Assembly: GCF_009833125.1 (NCBI RefSeq)
Contig: NZ_QRCC01000008.1
Span: 214,454 to 278,453 of the forward strand
Direction of reading: 5' to 3'
Length of the DNA stretch: 64,000 nt
Source of the DNA: Nitrosomonas sp. HPC101
Lineage (GTDB): Bacteria; Pseudomonadota; Gammaproteobacteria; Burkholderiales; Nitrosomonadaceae
Below the pieces are notes generated by a model. It was not told the DNA's origin. It saw only the letters and a program-made list of their open reading frames with translations, and searched no databases. Made by a program: the position numbers and the translations under genes. Below are positions 54,192-63,756 of the stretch, in pieces. Position 1 is the first letter of the stretch. Each line of letters starts with the position of its first letter.

Positions 54192-55079
54192 ATGGGCAGT
54201 GATCAGCAAGATAAACTAACACATTGGGTTGACAGCCTGATTGTGCACCCGGGCCATAAACCCGGCCTGGCTAACCGTGATCCGGCCGAGCGGCCGTTTA
54301 AGCAACTGCATAAAAAGGATTCAACCAAGCTGAGAGACAACACCCTCGACCAGATCAGCCGGCTGCAATATCTGCTTTACGCTGATGCCGGACAATCACT
54401 GCTGATCGTATTGCAAGGACTGGATGCAGCGGGCAAGGATGGCACGATTTGCCACATCGCAAACGGAATGAACCCTCAAGGTGTCAAAGTCGCAGCCTTC
54501 AAACAACCGACTTCGCAAGAAGCCTCGCATGATTTCCTGTGGCGTGTTCATCGCGATGCGCCAGGCCGGGGTGAAGTGATAATCTTCAACCGTTCGCATT
54601 ATGAAGACGTGCTGGTGCCTCGCGTCCACGAACTGGTATCGGAAAAGGTCTGGCGTGACCGTTACGATCAGATCAACCAGTTTGAAGCGTTGCTGGCTGC
54701 AAACGACACAGCCATCCTGAAATTCTACTTACATATCAGTCCCGAGGAACAATTGGATCGTTTCCGCGATCGGCTTGATGATCCGGCCCGACAATGGAAA
54801 ATCAGTGAATCCGACTATACCGAACGCCACTTCTGGCCTGCCTATGTGAATGCTTACGAAGATGCCCTGACTGCTACTTCAACCAAAGTTGCGCCATGGT
54901 ACGTCATCCCTGCAAACCGCAAATGGGCCCGCAACCTGGCAGTGGCACAGATCATTGCCGAACGGCTGGAAACAATGAATTTGAAATCCCCGCCTGTGCG
55001 TGTGAATCTGGCCGATATCCGCCGCCGTTATCTCGCAGCAGAGAAGCACGAAATAAAAAAGAAGAAAGTGCATATTTGA
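54192..55079 (+). CDS. ppk2: Polyphosphate kinase 2 family protein
   Basis: The product is 295 residues. Walker A is QGLDAAGKDGT, the lid/Walker B segment is IFNRSHYEDVLVPRVHEL, and KISESDYTERHFWPAYVNAYEDAL with WYVIPANRKWARNLAVAQII are hallmarks of PPK2. It phosphorylates nucleotides from polyphosphate or the reverse. AAGGAG site before the ATG. Its location beside two pstS genes points to phosphate storage. Confidence 0.94.
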   Translation: MGSDQQDKLTHWVDSLIVHPGHKPGLANRDPAERPFKQLHKKDSTKLRDNTLDQISRLQYLLYADAGQSLLIVLQGLDAAGKDGTICHIANGMNPQGVKVAAFKQPTSQEASHDFLWRVHRDAPGRGEVIIFNRSHYEDVLVPRVHELVSEKVWRDRYDQINQFEALLAANDTAILKFYLHISPEEQLDRFRDRLDDPARQWKISESDYTERHFWPAYVNAYEDALTATSTKVAPWYVIPANRKWARNLAVAQIIAERLETMNLKSPPVRVNLADIRRRYLAAEKHEIKKKKVHI

Positions 55080-55669
55080 CTAACTGCTGTGCCCACTCCT
55101 CACGTCACATCTCGATCCAGTGCTGTTCTTGCATGCATGCCGCACAGAGTTTATGTATGGTTTGAGCCGGGAAGCTCGGTTCCCTGTCAAATTGGCTCTA
55201 TTTTCAATTCTCTTTGAAGGCCGCTTCAAGCTAATAACAAATAATAAGACCAGTTTTCCCACGTCTATGCCGGTTCTTTCCTTCTATCAGGAGCGTTTCA
55301 CGTTGCCAGGAAAGGTTGCGAGCGCCTCGTTCACAAAAATTCTTTTTCTGTATGGCATCGTACAGATTTTTTCCTGGTAGTAGATCCAGCATTTGAATTC
55401 AATCAGCCAATTCACCTGCCACAGTAACATTACCCCCATCCAATGCTGTGTCTCACTTGCAAAATTCGCTTCGACAACATGTTTTTTGACTTCTGTAAAA
55501 GTGAATACTCTGAGAGTACAATTTATCACTAACGATCCCTCTCTTTTATTCAGTCCAGGTAACTGAGCCATAAAAAGTTTATCAGGAATTTCCTTCTCCA
55601 TTCATGCATATTCGGATAGTACGCATGTTCATATGGAGTTTTCATACACACCTGAAAGGATGAATCGTC
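55080..55669. other. 590-bp region with no confident gene
   Basis: A minus-strand frame at 55287-55601 (104 codons, no signal or domain) is the longest candidate, but lacks a clear ribosome site. I do not call it. The copA promoter should be near the right end; no CueR-type dyad is obvious. Confidence 0.5.
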
Positions 55670-58003
55670 ATGGCACAACATCAATCAGAAGAAGCGCTCC
55701 ACGTTCATCAATCGCATATAGATTCTCAGCTTTCGGATCCCGTATGCGGCATGCGAGTTACTGAGAACTCACCCCATCACATGGAACATGGAGGTAAACC
55801 TTTCTATTTTTGCAGCGCCAAATGCCTGGACAGGTTCAAAAGCGACCCGGGGAAATATCTCAATCCTTCCAAGTCAGAAGAGTCCGCTGCTCCGCCTGAA
55901 CCCGGGACGATCTACACGTGCCCCATGCACCCCGAGATTCGCCAGGATCACCCGGGAAGCTGTCCCAAGTGTGGCATGGCGCTCGAGCCATTGATGCCCA
56001 GCCTGGATGATGATGACAATCCCGAATTGAAAGACTTTTCACGCAGGTTCTGGTGGACCCTGCCGTTGACCGTCATCGTTACAGTACTGGCGATGTTCGG
56101 CCCCCAGCTGGGCTGGTTCAATATGACAACGCAGACATGGATTGAACTTGTACTGTCAGTACCCGTGGTATTGTGGGCAGGGCAGCCATTCTTTGTGCGG
56201 GGCTGGCAATCGATAGTCAACCGCAGCCCCAATATGTGGACGCTGATCAGTCTTGGCACCGGGGCAGCCTTCATCTATAGCACCATAGCCACGATAGCGC
56301 CGGACATATTTCCGGAAGCCTTTAGATCGATGGGCCGGGTTTCCGTTTATTTTGAAGCCGCTGTAGTCATTATTTCGCTAACCTTGTTGGGCCAGATGCT
56401 TGAGCTGCGGGCACGCTCGCAAACGTCAGCCGCCATCAAATCCTTGCTGGGTCTGGCGCCGAAAACGGCACGGCGTATCAACCAGGATGGCAGTGAGGAA
56501 GATGTACCCTTGAATCATGTGCATGAAGGCGATCGCCTGCGCGTGCGCCCGGGAGAGAAGGTTCCGGTGGACGGCACGGTAGAGGAAGGTAACAGCGCAC
56601 TGGATGAATCGATGCTGACCGGCGAGCCACTCCCGGTCAGCAAGCGACCTGGAGACAAGGTAATTGGCGCAACAATCAATACCTCGGGCGCCCTGGTGAT
56701 CCGAGCAGAGAAAGTAGGTTCGGCCACCGTACTATCACAGATTGTGCAACTGGTTAGCCAGGCGCAGCGCTCACGCGCGCCCATGCAACGCATGGCTGAC
56801 CAGGTTGCCGGTTACTTTGTGATAGCGGTAGTCGTCATCGCCATCACCACCCTGTTTGTTTGGGGATTTTTTGGACCGCAACCGAGCTGGGTATATGGCC
56901 TGATTAACGCTGTTGCGGTACTGATTATCGCTTGCCCGTGCGCGTTGGGCCTGGCAACCCCCATGTCCATCATGGTTGCCACCGGCAAAGCTGCTACGCA
57001 AGGCGTGCTGTTTCGCGATGCTGCGGCAATTGAGAATCTGTGTAAAGTCGATACACTGATTGTCGATAAAACCGGCACATTGACTGAAGGACGTCCGGCT
57101 TTTGAACAAGCGGTCCCGACAGGTGACATAACTGCCGATGAAGTATTGCGTCTCGCTGCGAGTCTGGATCAAGGCAGCGAGCATCCACTGGCCGATGCTA
57201 TTGTGGACGCGGCGCGTGAGCGCAGCCTCGCACTCAGTGCAGTCTATAATTTTGATTCAGGCAGCGGTATTGGTGTTCGTGGGCAAGTCGATGGCAAAAC
57301 GCTTGTGCTGGGCAATACTGCCTTGATGCAGCATAACGGGATTGCTGTTACCGAGCTAACCGGTATCGCTGATACATTGCGCGAAAATGGTGCAAGCGTC
57401 ATGTATCTTGCCTCGGATGGCCAGCTTGCAGGCCTGCTGGCTGTCTCCGACCCAATCAAGCAGAGCACGCCGGAAGCCGTGCGGAATCTCCAGAAAGCCG
57501 GGATTCGCGTCATCATGGCTACTGGCGATGGTGTTGCCACAGCTAACGCTGTTGCCAGGCAGCTGGGAATCGACGAGGTGCACGGCGAAGTCAAGCCTGC
57601 TGACAAGCTTGATCTGGTCACCAGACTTCAGGATGAAGGCTGTATTGTGGCAATGGCGGGCGATGGGATAAATGATGCCCCGGCTCTGGCAAAGGCCAAC
57701 GTAGGCATCGCCATGGGTACGGGTACTGACGTGGCCATGAACAGTGCTCAGGTAACTCTGATCAAAGGCGACTTGCGCGGGATCTCCACAGCGCGTCAGC
57801 TTTCTGAAAGTACCGTTGCCAACATGAAGCAGAATCTGGGATTTGCATTTATCTACAATGCGCTCGGCGTCCCGATCGCAGCCGGGGTGTTATATCCCTT
57901 CACCGGTATCTTGCTCTCACCCATGTTTGCTGCGCTCGCAATGAGCCTCAGCTCGGCATCAGTAGTGTTCAATGCCCTCCGGCTTCGTGGCTCGCGTGAT
58001 TGA
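55670..58003 (+). CDS. copA: Copper-translocating P-type ATPase
   Basis: The product is 777 residues. N-terminal part: a His-rich leader, a YHS domain ([20 protein letters not shown], about 25-65) and a heavy-metal binding domain ([20 protein letters not shown], about 83-110), not the classical CxxC HMA domain. The core has eight helices, the CPC ion site [12 protein letters not shown], phosphorylation site [18 protein letters not shown] and hinge [13 protein letters not shown]. It should export Cu(I) from the cytoplasm. It suits the copper-rich physiology; Ag(I) is an alternative ion. Confidence 0.95.
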   Translation: MAQHQSEEALHVHQSHIDSQLSDPVCGMRVTENSPHHMEHGGKPFYFCSAKCLDRFKSDPGKYLNPSKSEESAAPPEPGTIYTCPMHPEIRQDHPGSCPKCGMALEPLMPSLDDDDNPELKDFSRRFWWTLPLTVIVTVLAMFGPQLGWFNMTTQTWIELVLSVPVVLWAGQPFFVRGWQSIVNRSPNMWTLISLGTGAAFIYSTIATIAPDIFPEAFRSMGRVSVYFEAAVVIISLTLLGQMLELRARSQTSAAIKSLLGLAPKTARRINQDGSEEDVPLNHVHEGDRLRVRPGEKVPVDGTVEEGNSALDESMLTGEPLPVSKRPGDKVIGATINTSGALVIRAEKVGSATVLSQIVQLVSQAQRSRAPMQRMADQVAGYFVIAVVVIAITTLFVWGFFGPQPSWVYGLINAVAVLIIACPCALGLATPMSIMVATGKAATQGVLFRDAAAIENLCKVDTLIVDKTGTLTEGRPAFEQAVPTGDITADEVLRLAASLDQGSEHPLADAIVDAARERSLALSAVYNFDSGSGIGVRGQVDGKTLVLGNTALMQHNGIAVTELTGIADTLRENGASVMYLASDGQLAGLLAVSDPIKQSTPEAVRNLQKAGIRVIMATGDGVATANAVARQLGIDEVHGEVKPADKLDLVTRLQDEGCIVAMAGDGINDAPALAKANVGIAMGTGTDVAMNSAQVTLIKGDLRGISTARQLSESTVANMKQNLGFAFIYNALGVPIAAGVLYPFTGILLSPMFAALAMSLSSASVVFNALRLRGSRD

Positions 58004-58311
58004 ATAAGGGTTGGAAATGCTTCTCCGGTAGACGGTAGAACAAGCGGCTGAAGAATGGATGCTTCAGCAGCTTATAATCGCTTTTTTCAGCATAAACGCC
58101 TTCTAATAGAACACTCAGGAAGTTGTCTGAAGAAATATGGATAGTGGGATTCTTTGTGCCATTGTCTCTGAACTGTCATCAAAGCAACATAGAATAACAT
58201 TTGAATATATCTGGCAGCCTTGCTCCCGACAACACGGATCAGTAAGGCTTCCACAGCACCCATCTACAAACAGCACTCGCTATTCGCCCCTGATACCAAC
58301 AAAACAACACT
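58004..58311. other. 308-bp intergenic region
   Basis: No gene, strong hairpin or repeat is recognised between copA and the pyruvate kinase gene. A -10-like TATAAT-type element (TATAATCG at 58072) occurs without a convincing -35. Confidence 0.4.
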
Positions 58312-60222
58312 ATGAATATTCCTCAACTTATTTCTCTACCCTCACCTGGTACCGATGCTTGCACCTGGGATATTGATATCTGTCAGGATCTGATCGTAGA
58401 ACTGGAAAACTTGCGCAAACAGATGTTGGATCACGAGGTCAGTCAGTCCGCACGATTGGAAAAGATTTCCCCTGATTACCGTGCAAGTGCCCGTAATCTG
58501 CTGCATTATCTGGTACTACGACGTGAAGACCGGCGTTTGCTGCAGAAAAAACTCTCACGGATCGGCACCTCTTCCCTTGGACACGCGGAATCACACGTAC
58601 TTGCCAATCTGGATAAAGTACTCCGCATTTTGTATCGCATCACCGGTCAGCAATGGGAAGAACGCTCAGCGGACGAGCCAATCGGAGTCATTACTAATCG
58701 ACACTTGCTTGATCGCCATACAGAACATTTGCTGGGGAGCTCACCAGCCAGTCGATCAGTACGGATCATGGTCACCCTACCCTCAGAAGCCGCAATAGAT
58801 TACGGTTTAGTGTATCGGCTTATTGCTTCCGGCATGAATATCGCTCGCATCAATTGCGCGCACGATGGCGCACGGCAATGGAAAGCAATGGCAACGCATG
58901 TACGACGTGCTGCAAAAGCACAAGGTTGTGACGTGCGTGTGATGATGGATCTCGGTGGCCCCAAACTGCGCACGGGCTCACTGGCATCTGCGCCCGCGGT
59001 ATTCCGAATCCGGCCAAAACGTGATACGTATGGACGAGTGCTAGAACCAGCGCTTGCGGGCCTGCGTGCTGAGAAATCATCCAACGATGTACCGGGCACC
59101 ACGGCCTACTTCGGTGTGAATGCCGCCTGGTTATCCCGCCTGGAGCCGGGAGACAATCTGGAGCTGATTGATACGCGCGAAGCTAAAAGAACCTTACGCG
59201 TAATGGCGCGTAATAATATCGGGGTGCTGGTCGAATGCGATGACACGACCTACATCGCCGTTGATACAAAAATTCATCTGCGGCGCGACGGCCGAACAGT
59301 AAATACCACAGCAGTCACTGAAGTTCCATTAACCCCGGGCAGTATTTTTCTGCGCAAGGGAGATCATTTAGAGCTGACAAAATCTACGATCGTCCAAGAA
59401 AAAGCAGCGAACACGAACCATATAGGCACAAACACAACCATTCCTTCCATTGCATGCACACTCCCGGAAGTTTTTTCTCAGGTATGCGTCGGTGAGCGTA
59501 TCTGGTTTGATGATGGTCGCATTGGCGGCGTAATTCGTACTGTTAACCCCGAAACGCTGGTGGTAGAAATTTCTCAAATTCGCGCTCAGGGTGATCGATT
59601 GCGAGCAGATAAAGGAATTAATTTACCAGACAGTCAGCTGAACTTGCCCGCCCTGACCCTTAAGGACATCGAGGATCTGGCCGTAGTAGCATCGTGTGCT
59701 GATCTGGTCGGACTATCTTTCGTACAGCGCAACGACGACATCAATATATTACGCAGTCAGCTTGATGCGCTCGGAAACCATACCTTGGGCGTAATTCTGA
59801 AAATCGAGACACGTCGCGCATTCGAAAATCTGCCTGATCTGTTACTGTCAGCCATGAACTGCAGTGCAGCGGGAATCATGATTGCACGGGGTGACCTGGC
59901 AGTTGAGTGCGGTTACGAACGACTGGCTGAAGTACAGGAAGAAATCCTATGGGCAGCAGAAGCCGCACATATGCCGGTGATCTGGGCAACCCAGGTACTC
60001 GAAACACTTGCCAAGACGGGCCGGCCGTCGCGCGCTGAAATCACTGACGCAGCAATGGGCGAGCGTGCCGAGTGCGTAATGCTTAATAAGGGGCCTCATA
60101 TCCTGGAAGCGATACACACCCTGGATGATATCCTCAAGCGTATGCAGGGCCATCAATCGAAGAAGCGCTCATTGCTGCGTGCACTCACAGCGTGGTCACA
60201 CTCACAGGCACCTGCCCGATGA
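58312..60222 (+). CDS. Pyruvate kinase-like protein with extended N-terminus
   Basis: The product is 636 residues against about 470 for typical enzymes. Residues 1-150 form a helical N-terminal extension without family match. The barrel starts at about 145 (VRIMVTLPSEAAIDYGLVYR, MNIARINCAHDG, MDLGGPKLRTGSL). Catalytic features follow: LKIETRRAFENL (Lys-Glu), MIARGDLAVECG, WATQVLETLAKTGRPSRAEI, GERAECVMLNKG. The usual C-terminal allosteric domain is missing, and the region between 215 and 400 is larger than the standard B domain. It could make pyruvate and ATP from PEP, but regulation would differ. ATG 58312 chosen; alternative unlikely. Confidence 0.85.
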   Translation: MNIPQLISLPSPGTDACTWDIDICQDLIVELENLRKQMLDHEVSQSARLEKISPDYRASARNLLHYLVLRREDRRLLQKKLSRIGTSSLGHAESHVLANLDKVLRILYRITGQQWEERSADEPIGVITNRHLLDRHTEHLLGSSPASRSVRIMVTLPSEAAIDYGLVYRLIASGMNIARINCAHDGARQWKAMATHVRRAAKAQGCDVRVMMDLGGPKLRTGSLASAPAVFRIRPKRDTYGRVLEPALAGLRAEKSSNDVPGTTAYFGVNAAWLSRLEPGDNLELIDTREAKRTLRVMARNNIGVLVECDDTTYIAVDTKIHLRRDGRTVNTTAVTEVPLTPGSIFLRKGDHLELTKSTIVQEKAANTNHIGTNTTIPSIACTLPEVFSQVCVGERIWFDDGRIGGVIRTVNPETLVVEISQIRAQGDRLRADKGINLPDSQLNLPALTLKDIEDLAVVASCADLVGLSFVQRNDDINILRSQLDALGNHTLGVILKIETRRAFENLPDLLLSAMNCSAAGIMIARGDLAVECGYERLAEVQEEILWAAEAAHMPVIWATQVLETLAKTGRPSRAEITDAAMGERAECVMLNKGPHILEAIHTLDDILKRMQGHQSKKRSLLRALTAWSHSQAPAR

Positions 60223-60633
60223 ATCAGCGAAACACCGCCTCCCCCACAGGTGTGAAATACACACAATCTTTTTCATATTAAAGAAACAATCCAATGGCAG
60301 TATGAGGGTGTGAAATATTCACGATTCCCCTCAACCATTGCTCCCCTTTAGTAATGGTTCCTGATCCCTTGTCAGAAAAGAGCTGTCAAGGGATATTTTT
60401 TGGGGAATGTCCTTTATCAAGCATATGAAGCTCTTCGTAAAAATAGCCATCAAAGAAACATGGATCCATATAACAGATCTTTCAAGCCGGCGTCGGTTAC
60501 GTCGCGCCGTTTCCTGGTATCTCGTGGCAGCGTTTTATCTACCCGTTTTATTCTGCTAAGAAACCTCTGAAAAACGTCGGCGAGGCAGTCAGTTCAAGGA
60601 AAAAGTCAGCGAAAAGTGGCGTTTATACGTAAT
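60223..60633. other. Gene-free stretch before the mobile region
   Basis: Holds a copy of the dispersed core CTAAGAAACCTCTGA at about 60556 but no supported gene. A hairpin-like pair CTTGTCAGAAAAG/CTGTCAAGGG near 60367-60395 could end the pyruvate kinase message. Confidence 0.4.
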
Positions 60634-60831
60634 TGTAACGGCTCGCGTTTGAAACTGGCCCTGCTCGCATTTGACGCATTTTCCGGCTCACAATAATTGC
60701 AAATGAAAAGTTGTTCATGCTCACACTATCTGCAAATGAGCTTGCATTTGACGGTGCCGGCTTGCATTCCATCGTGACGTGCTCACGCTAAGTGAAAATG
60801 AACTTTGTCCCTACGATTGTGTTGAGTGTCC
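60634..60831 (+). repeat. 198-bp inverted repeat, left copy
   Basis: Nearly identical, in reverse complement, to 63466-63663 and of the same length. It begins TGTAACGGCTCGCG and ends TTGAGTGTCC. Inside are paired GCATTTG/GCAAATG motifs and ACGCTAAG, a sequence resembling the inner end of Tn3-family terminal repeats. Its right end cuts the resolvase gene exactly. Confidence 0.9.
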
Positions 60832-61215
60832 GTTTGGACTATGGATCGGCTGGCACGTAACCTGGATAACTTGCGCCGATTGGTTCAAGAACTTACCGGG
60901 CGCGGTATCCGCGTCGAGTTTGTCAAAGAAGGATTGACCTTTACCGGTGAAGATTCGCCGATAGCTAACTTGATGTTGTCGGTCATGGGATCTTTTGCCG
61001 AATTCGAACGTGCGCTCATCCGCGAGCGACAACGTGAAGGTATTGCACTTGCCAAACAACGCGGTGCTTATCGAGGGCGTAAGAAATCACTGAACAACAA
61101 GCAGGTTACGGAATTAAAGCGAAGAGTCATGGCAGGGGATCAAAAAGCACTGATCGCCCGTAACTTTGGTATCAGCCGGGAAACGTTATACCAATACTTG
61201 AAAATGGTGGATTGA
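60832..61215 (+). pseudogene. Serine recombinase (Tn3-type resolvase/invertase), N-terminus deleted
   Basis: Coding similarity starts at 60832 (VWTMDRLARNLDNLR) immediately after the repeat; a TGA at 60823-60825 lies just upstream. About 60 N-terminal residues with the catalytic Ser are absent. The remaining part has IRVEFVKEGLTFTG, MGSFAEFERALIRERQREG, GRKKSL and a C-terminal helix-turn-helix (VTELKRRVMAGDQKALIARN). Inactive as a recombinase. Confidence 0.88.
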
Positions 61216-61312
61216 TTCGCTTTGTTATTGAGTAGTCTCAACATTAACTTCAGCAATTGAGTGCTATCAACTCATGACATTCTGTGAAATCGTCTTCTGA
61301 AAATGACACAGG

Positions 61313-61341
61313 TTGATTTGTAGTCACAATAGAGCTACACT
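61313..61341 (+). promoter_or_regulatory. Promoter of the toxin-antitoxin pair
   Basis: -35 TTGATT (61313-61318), 17-bp spacer, -10 TACACT (61336-61341), 25 bp before the antitoxin ATG. Fits sigma-70 spacing. Operator dyad not clear. Confidence 0.55.
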
Positions 61342-61366
61342 TTCAAACCTGTTATGGGGAAAAAAT

Positions 61367-61624
61367 ATGAAAGCTGATGCTGTAGTGCGGGCGCGTATTC
61401 CCGCTGATATGAAAGACAAGGCCATTGAAACGCTGGATCGTATGGGATTAAGCGTATCTGATCTAATCCGCCTGACTTTCCTGCGTGTTGCAGAAGAAGG
61501 CCGGTTACCCTTCGATGTGGCGATTCCGAACCGAGCCACGCGCAAGGCTATAAAGGAACTGGATGAGGGTAAGGGGAAGCACTTCGGTAACTCGGACGAT
61601 CTGCTAAAAGACTTGGGGCTTTAA
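61367..61624 (+). CDS. RelB/DinJ-family antitoxin
   Basis: The product is 85 residues. The N-terminal ribbon-helix-helix is VVRARIPADMKDKAIETLDR with MGLSVSDLIRLTFLRVAEEG, typical of DinJ. The C-terminal tail (ELDEGKGKHFGNSDDLLKDL) would wrap the toxin. ATG 61367 follows GGGGAAAAA. One base separates its stop from the toxin start codon, as in cotranslated TA pairs. Confidence 0.9.
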   Translation: MKADAVVRARIPADMKDKAIETLDRMGLSVSDLIRLTFLRVAEEGRLPFDVAIPNRATRKAIKELDEGKGKHFGNSDDLLKDLGL

Positions 61625-61625
61625 T

Positions 61626-61898
61626 GTGCGGATGCCAGTTCGATCTGGTACCTTCAAGCGTGATGTGAAACGTGCCGAAAAACGCGGCAAGGATATGAAA
61701 AGATTGCGGGCTCTTCTGTTGTTGCTGATCGAGGGCACGCTATTGCCGGAACACTACCGCGATCATCCGTTAAAAGGGGAATGGGCTGGATGGCGCGATG
61801 CTCACATTGAGCCGGACTGGTTGCTGATCTATCGGATTGCTGGCAATGAATTGCACCTTGCCCGGACTGGAACCCATTCAGACTTGTTTGACGAATAA
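61626..61898 (+). CDS. YafQ/RelE-family mRNA interferase toxin
   Basis: GTG 61626 or ATG 61632 begins a 90- or 88-residue basic protein. The sequence has KRDVKRAEKRGKDMKRL, then EHYRDHPLKGEWAGWRDAHI with catalytic-type His residues, DWLLIYRI and LHLARTGTHSDLF, all YafQ-like. It cleaves mRNA at the ribosome when free of antitoxin. Encoded with DinJ-like antitoxin between the large inverted repeats. Confidence 0.9.
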   Translation: MRMPVRSGTFKRDVKRAEKRGKDMKRLRALLLLLIEGTLLPEHYRDHPLKGEWAGWRDAHIEPDWLLIYRIAGNELHLARTGTHSDLFDE

Positions 61899-61917
61899 TC
61901 AACAAGATCACTCATGA

Positions 61918-62249
61918 TTAGTTGCATTGCCCACGCAACAGGACGGTTTTACCGGCGACAAACCCCAACGCTTGGAATTGGCCCTGAGCCAATTCGAGCG
62001 CCATCTTAGCGGGCTGTTTCGACTCGTGTCGGGTGTCTGTACAGTGAATTCCAACAAACGTCCGTTTTTTGCACTCGATTTGCAACCTCGCGCACTGCTG
62101 CTGTAACCCGCCTTCAGATACTCCATAATCTCTTTCCAATATTCAAATTCCAGCAATACGTAAATTTCGTGATTTATTGGACTTGCTGCCATGCTGATCT
62201 GATCAGCGGCGGGATTGCCGATCTTAAATGAGGGGCACGTCAGTTGCAC
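61918..62249 (-). pseudogene. Degenerate minus-strand gene, unrecognised
   Basis: Two overlapping minus-strand frames share the coding look: the start of one (EIYVLLEFEYWKEIMEYL) and the end of another (ALELAQGQFQALGFVAGKTV, stop at 61918). A frameshift near 62100 would join them into about 105 residues. No family is recognised. Possibly a relic of a plasmid or transposon gene. Confidence 0.35.
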
Positions 62250-62369
62250 TTATTCCCGGTTAACGACGATCAAATGCAGTTCGGACTGTTTTTGATTGCA
62301 GGTCGCTACAATTAGTGAATCGGTTGTCTTTAAATTGAAGTTGATATTCTTAAATTCAGGAGATAAAAA

Positions 62370-62903
62370 TTGAAAAAAATTACTAGCGTGCTCGTTTTAA
62401 GTATGGCTTTATTCACAACGTCGGTGGTCGCTGAAACTAAGGTAGATCCAAGCCAATTAAAATCTGTGAGTGGCCGCCACAAGGTGTACAACTCAATTGT
62501 AGTAGACGCTCCGATAGATGTTGTTTGGAATCGTATTAAAGACTTCCATGACTTTTCTTGGGCTCCGACCTTGGTTAAAAAGACTGAAAATGTGGGAACA
62601 AAAGATGGAACTACAGTTGGAGCAAAACGACTACTGAACGGACAGTTTTTAGACACAATGATCGCTTATAACCCAGCAGATCACCGCATTAACTATTCGA
62701 TTGATTCAGGACCTTCACCCATTTCTAATAAAGAAATTAGCAACTATGTAGGTGACTTACATCTTTTACCTATCACATCTGAAGGCAAAACATATGTAGA
62801 GTGGACAGGTAGTTGGGTCTCAGATAGTTCAGAAGCCATTCCGTACATGAATTCAATTTACGTCAGCTTATTAAAAGACCTTGCAGCTCAATTTAAAAAA
62901 TAG
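62370..62903 (+). CDS. Exported SRPBCC (START/Bet v1-like) protein
   Basis: TTG 62370 follows AGGAG and gives 177 residues with a Sec signal (VLVLSMALFTTSVVAE). The mature domain has VYNSIVVDAPIDVVWNRIKD with FSWAPTLVKK, a ligand-binding fold with a hydrophobic pocket. The AT-rich composition suggests transfer. Function unknown; homologues are often near detoxification genes. Confidence 0.8.
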   Translation: MKKITSVLVLSMALFTTSVVAETKVDPSQLKSVSGRHKVYNSIVVDAPIDVVWNRIKDFHDFSWAPTLVKKTENVGTKDGTTVGAKRLLNGQFLDTMIAYNPADHRINYSIDSGPSPISNKEISNYVGDLHLLPITSEGKTYVEWTGSWVSDSSEAIPYMNSIYVSLLKDLAAQFKK

Positions 62904-63028
62904 CTGAATCTAGAAGATATAAACAAACGCAAGATTTATTACAGAAATTTGAAGAGACATTGCAGAGAGGGGGCATGGTAAATCACACCGGGTTTTGAGG
63001 AGGCTTCAATTCTTGAGAGAGTGGAGCC

Positions 63029-63281
63029 ATGAGTAATCAAACAAAATTTTCACCCGAGCTGCGTGAACGTGCTATACGGCTGGCGCATGAACACCGTGGC
63101 GAGTATCCATCGCTGTGGGCGGCTGCGCAGTCCATTGCCTCCAAGATCGGCTGTTCTGCCCACACCCTGCTGAAGTGGGTTCAGCGCCAGGAGGTGGAAG
63201 CCGGTACTCGACCAGGCGTCCCACAGGCAGAGCAAGAACGCATCAAGGCGCTTGAGCGAGAGAACAAGGAATTGCGCCGCC
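63029..63281 (+). pseudogene. IS3-family transposase OrfA, truncated
   Basis: The sequence begins [20 protein letters not shown] and includes the helix-turn-helix region and [10 protein letters not shown], all IS3-type OrfA. At about 63281 the similarity stops and the next bases belong to an IS630 fragment on the other strand. OrfB is missing. The start is preceded by GAGTGGAG. Confidence 0.85.
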
Positions 63282-63449
63282 CTAGAGCATTTTTGATTTA
63301 TTTACGTATCCGCATGATGCGAAGTAATTGGAGCACTCATGCGGAGTGAAGAGATCCAAGACGGTGCCGATCTCGATCCAGAGGGATTCCACGGTTCGTT
63401 TGGCCGCTTTGCGCAACAAAGCCTTGAGTTTGGAGAACATTTTCTCAAT
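63282..63449 (-). pseudogene. IS630-family transposase, C-terminal fragment
   Basis: On the minus strand the codons read IEKMFSKLKALLRKAAKRTV ... [12 protein letters not shown] and end in TAG at 63284-63282. That is the characteristic end of IS630 transposases (N-P-I-E-x-x-F). Everything upstream is lost, the break being between 63449 and the repeat at 63466. Confidence 0.8.
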
Positions 63450-63465
63450 AGGGTATACCTAACCT

Positions 63466-63663
63466 GGACACTCAATATGATCGTAGAGATAAAGTTCATT
63501 TTCACTTAGCGTGAGTACATCACGATGGAATGCAAGCCGGCACCGTCAAATGCAAGCTCATTTGCAGATAGTATGAGCATGAACAACTTTTCATTTGCAA
63601 TTATTGTAAGCCGGAAAATGCGTCAAATGCGAGCAGGGCCAGTTTCAAACGCGAGCCGTTACA
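63466..63663 (-). repeat. 198-bp inverted repeat, right copy
   Basis: Reverse-complement partner of 60634-60831, differing at a handful of positions. Its inner end (GGACACTCAA at 63466) abuts the IS630 fragment and its outer end TGTAACGG reading leftward stops at 63663. Confidence 0.9.
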
Positions 63664-63756
63664 CGTAATAAATGAGCATCTTGAGCCAATTTCTAACGCC
63701 GAAAACAACGCAGATAGTTTTCCAAAGATTCCTTGAGTGTTGGCTGACGTGTGAAG

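Noticed and set aside
55287..55601. 104-codon minus-strand frame upstream of copA
   Set aside because: No recognisable domain, signal or ribosome site; listed only as part of the gap.
61918..62139. Independent minus-strand gene of 73 codons
   Set aside because: The coding look continues in another frame upstream, so I treat it as part of a degenerate gene.
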